DNA from: Carex sylvatica
Lineage: Eukaryota; Streptophyta; Magnoliopsida; Poales; Cyperaceae
Assembly: GCA_964058845.1 (NCBI GenBank)
Contig: CAXKVR010000825.1
Location: 1 to 20,536 of the forward strand
Direction: 5' to 3'
Length of the DNA stretch: 20,536 nt
Within the stretch, counting starts at the first letter, position 1, and each line of letters starts with the position of its first letter. The notes under the pieces were generated by a model, which was given only the letters and a program-made list of their open reading frames with translations, searched no databases and was not told where the DNA came from. Position numbers and translations under genes: made by a program. Shown here piece by piece: positions 20,499-20,536 of this stretch.

Positions 20499-20536
20499 GT
20501 TAGGTTCTTACTTTCTTGAACAATTCCATTTCCATT

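Overview
The window is nuclear DNA from a flowering plant. It is AT-rich and has GT-AG introns, and its genes are receptor-like kinases with an extracellular malectin-like domain and leucine-rich repeats (the LRR-I, or malectin-like LRR-RLK, subfamily). All the recognisable transposons are plant types: LINE/L1-like, Ty1-copia, Mutator and hAT. The C-terminal tail of gene 1 (ending [12 protein letters not shown]) and the wording of the malectin-like domain remind me of monocot members, so a non-grass monocot is my weak guess. I cannot name the species. I see no prokaryotic, organellar or viral gene and no CRISPR array.

Layout on the + strand. (A) 112-4952: the 3' nine exons of a receptor kinase (gene 1) whose kinase motifs are all intact. 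Its last intron carries a 1.8-kb antisense LINE fragment that begins directly after the splice donor. (B) 4953-6160: 3' flank. (C) 6160-6770: a broken Mutator-type transposase with a 174-bp internal tandem duplication. (D) 6780-about 10127: a degenerate Ty1-copia element on the - strand, with its 3' LTR at 6780-7028 and its 5' end lost. (E) about 10130-12875: a second receptor-kinase copy (gene 2), cut off inside its transmembrane exon and disabled by a template-switch rearrangement, frameshifts, stops, a catalytic Asn-to-Lys change and a 204-bp Mutator-like MITE. (F) 12950-14733: a long inverted-repeat (foldback) hAT-like element, with a second 644-bp CGGGT-rich hAT-like element nested in its left arm. 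(G) 14742-16430: gene 2 3' flank, homologous to the flank of gene 1, with a 157-bp MITE. (H) 16587-18121: a region bounded by imperfect inverted repeats that holds four AT-rich tandem repeats of about 115 bp. (I) 18834-20498: TATA box, a five-codon uORF and the first three exons of a third receptor kinase (gene 3), which runs off the window.

Genes 1 and 2, with their 3' flanks, are clearly copies of one segment, and gene 3 belongs to the same family in the same orientation. The locus is therefore a head-to-tail receptor-kinase cluster grown by tandem duplication and then invaded by transposons. Gene 1 looks functional as far as it is visible, gene 2 is a pseudogene, and gene 3 looks intact in the part seen. 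Such receptors sit in the plasma membrane, with the malectin-like/LRR part outside and a Ser/Thr kinase inside. Ligands cannot be told from the sequence. I found no convincing new biological system. The most unusual items are the template-switch scar in gene 2, the nested hAT-like elements with an exact 8-bp target duplication, and the LINE sitting on a splice donor.
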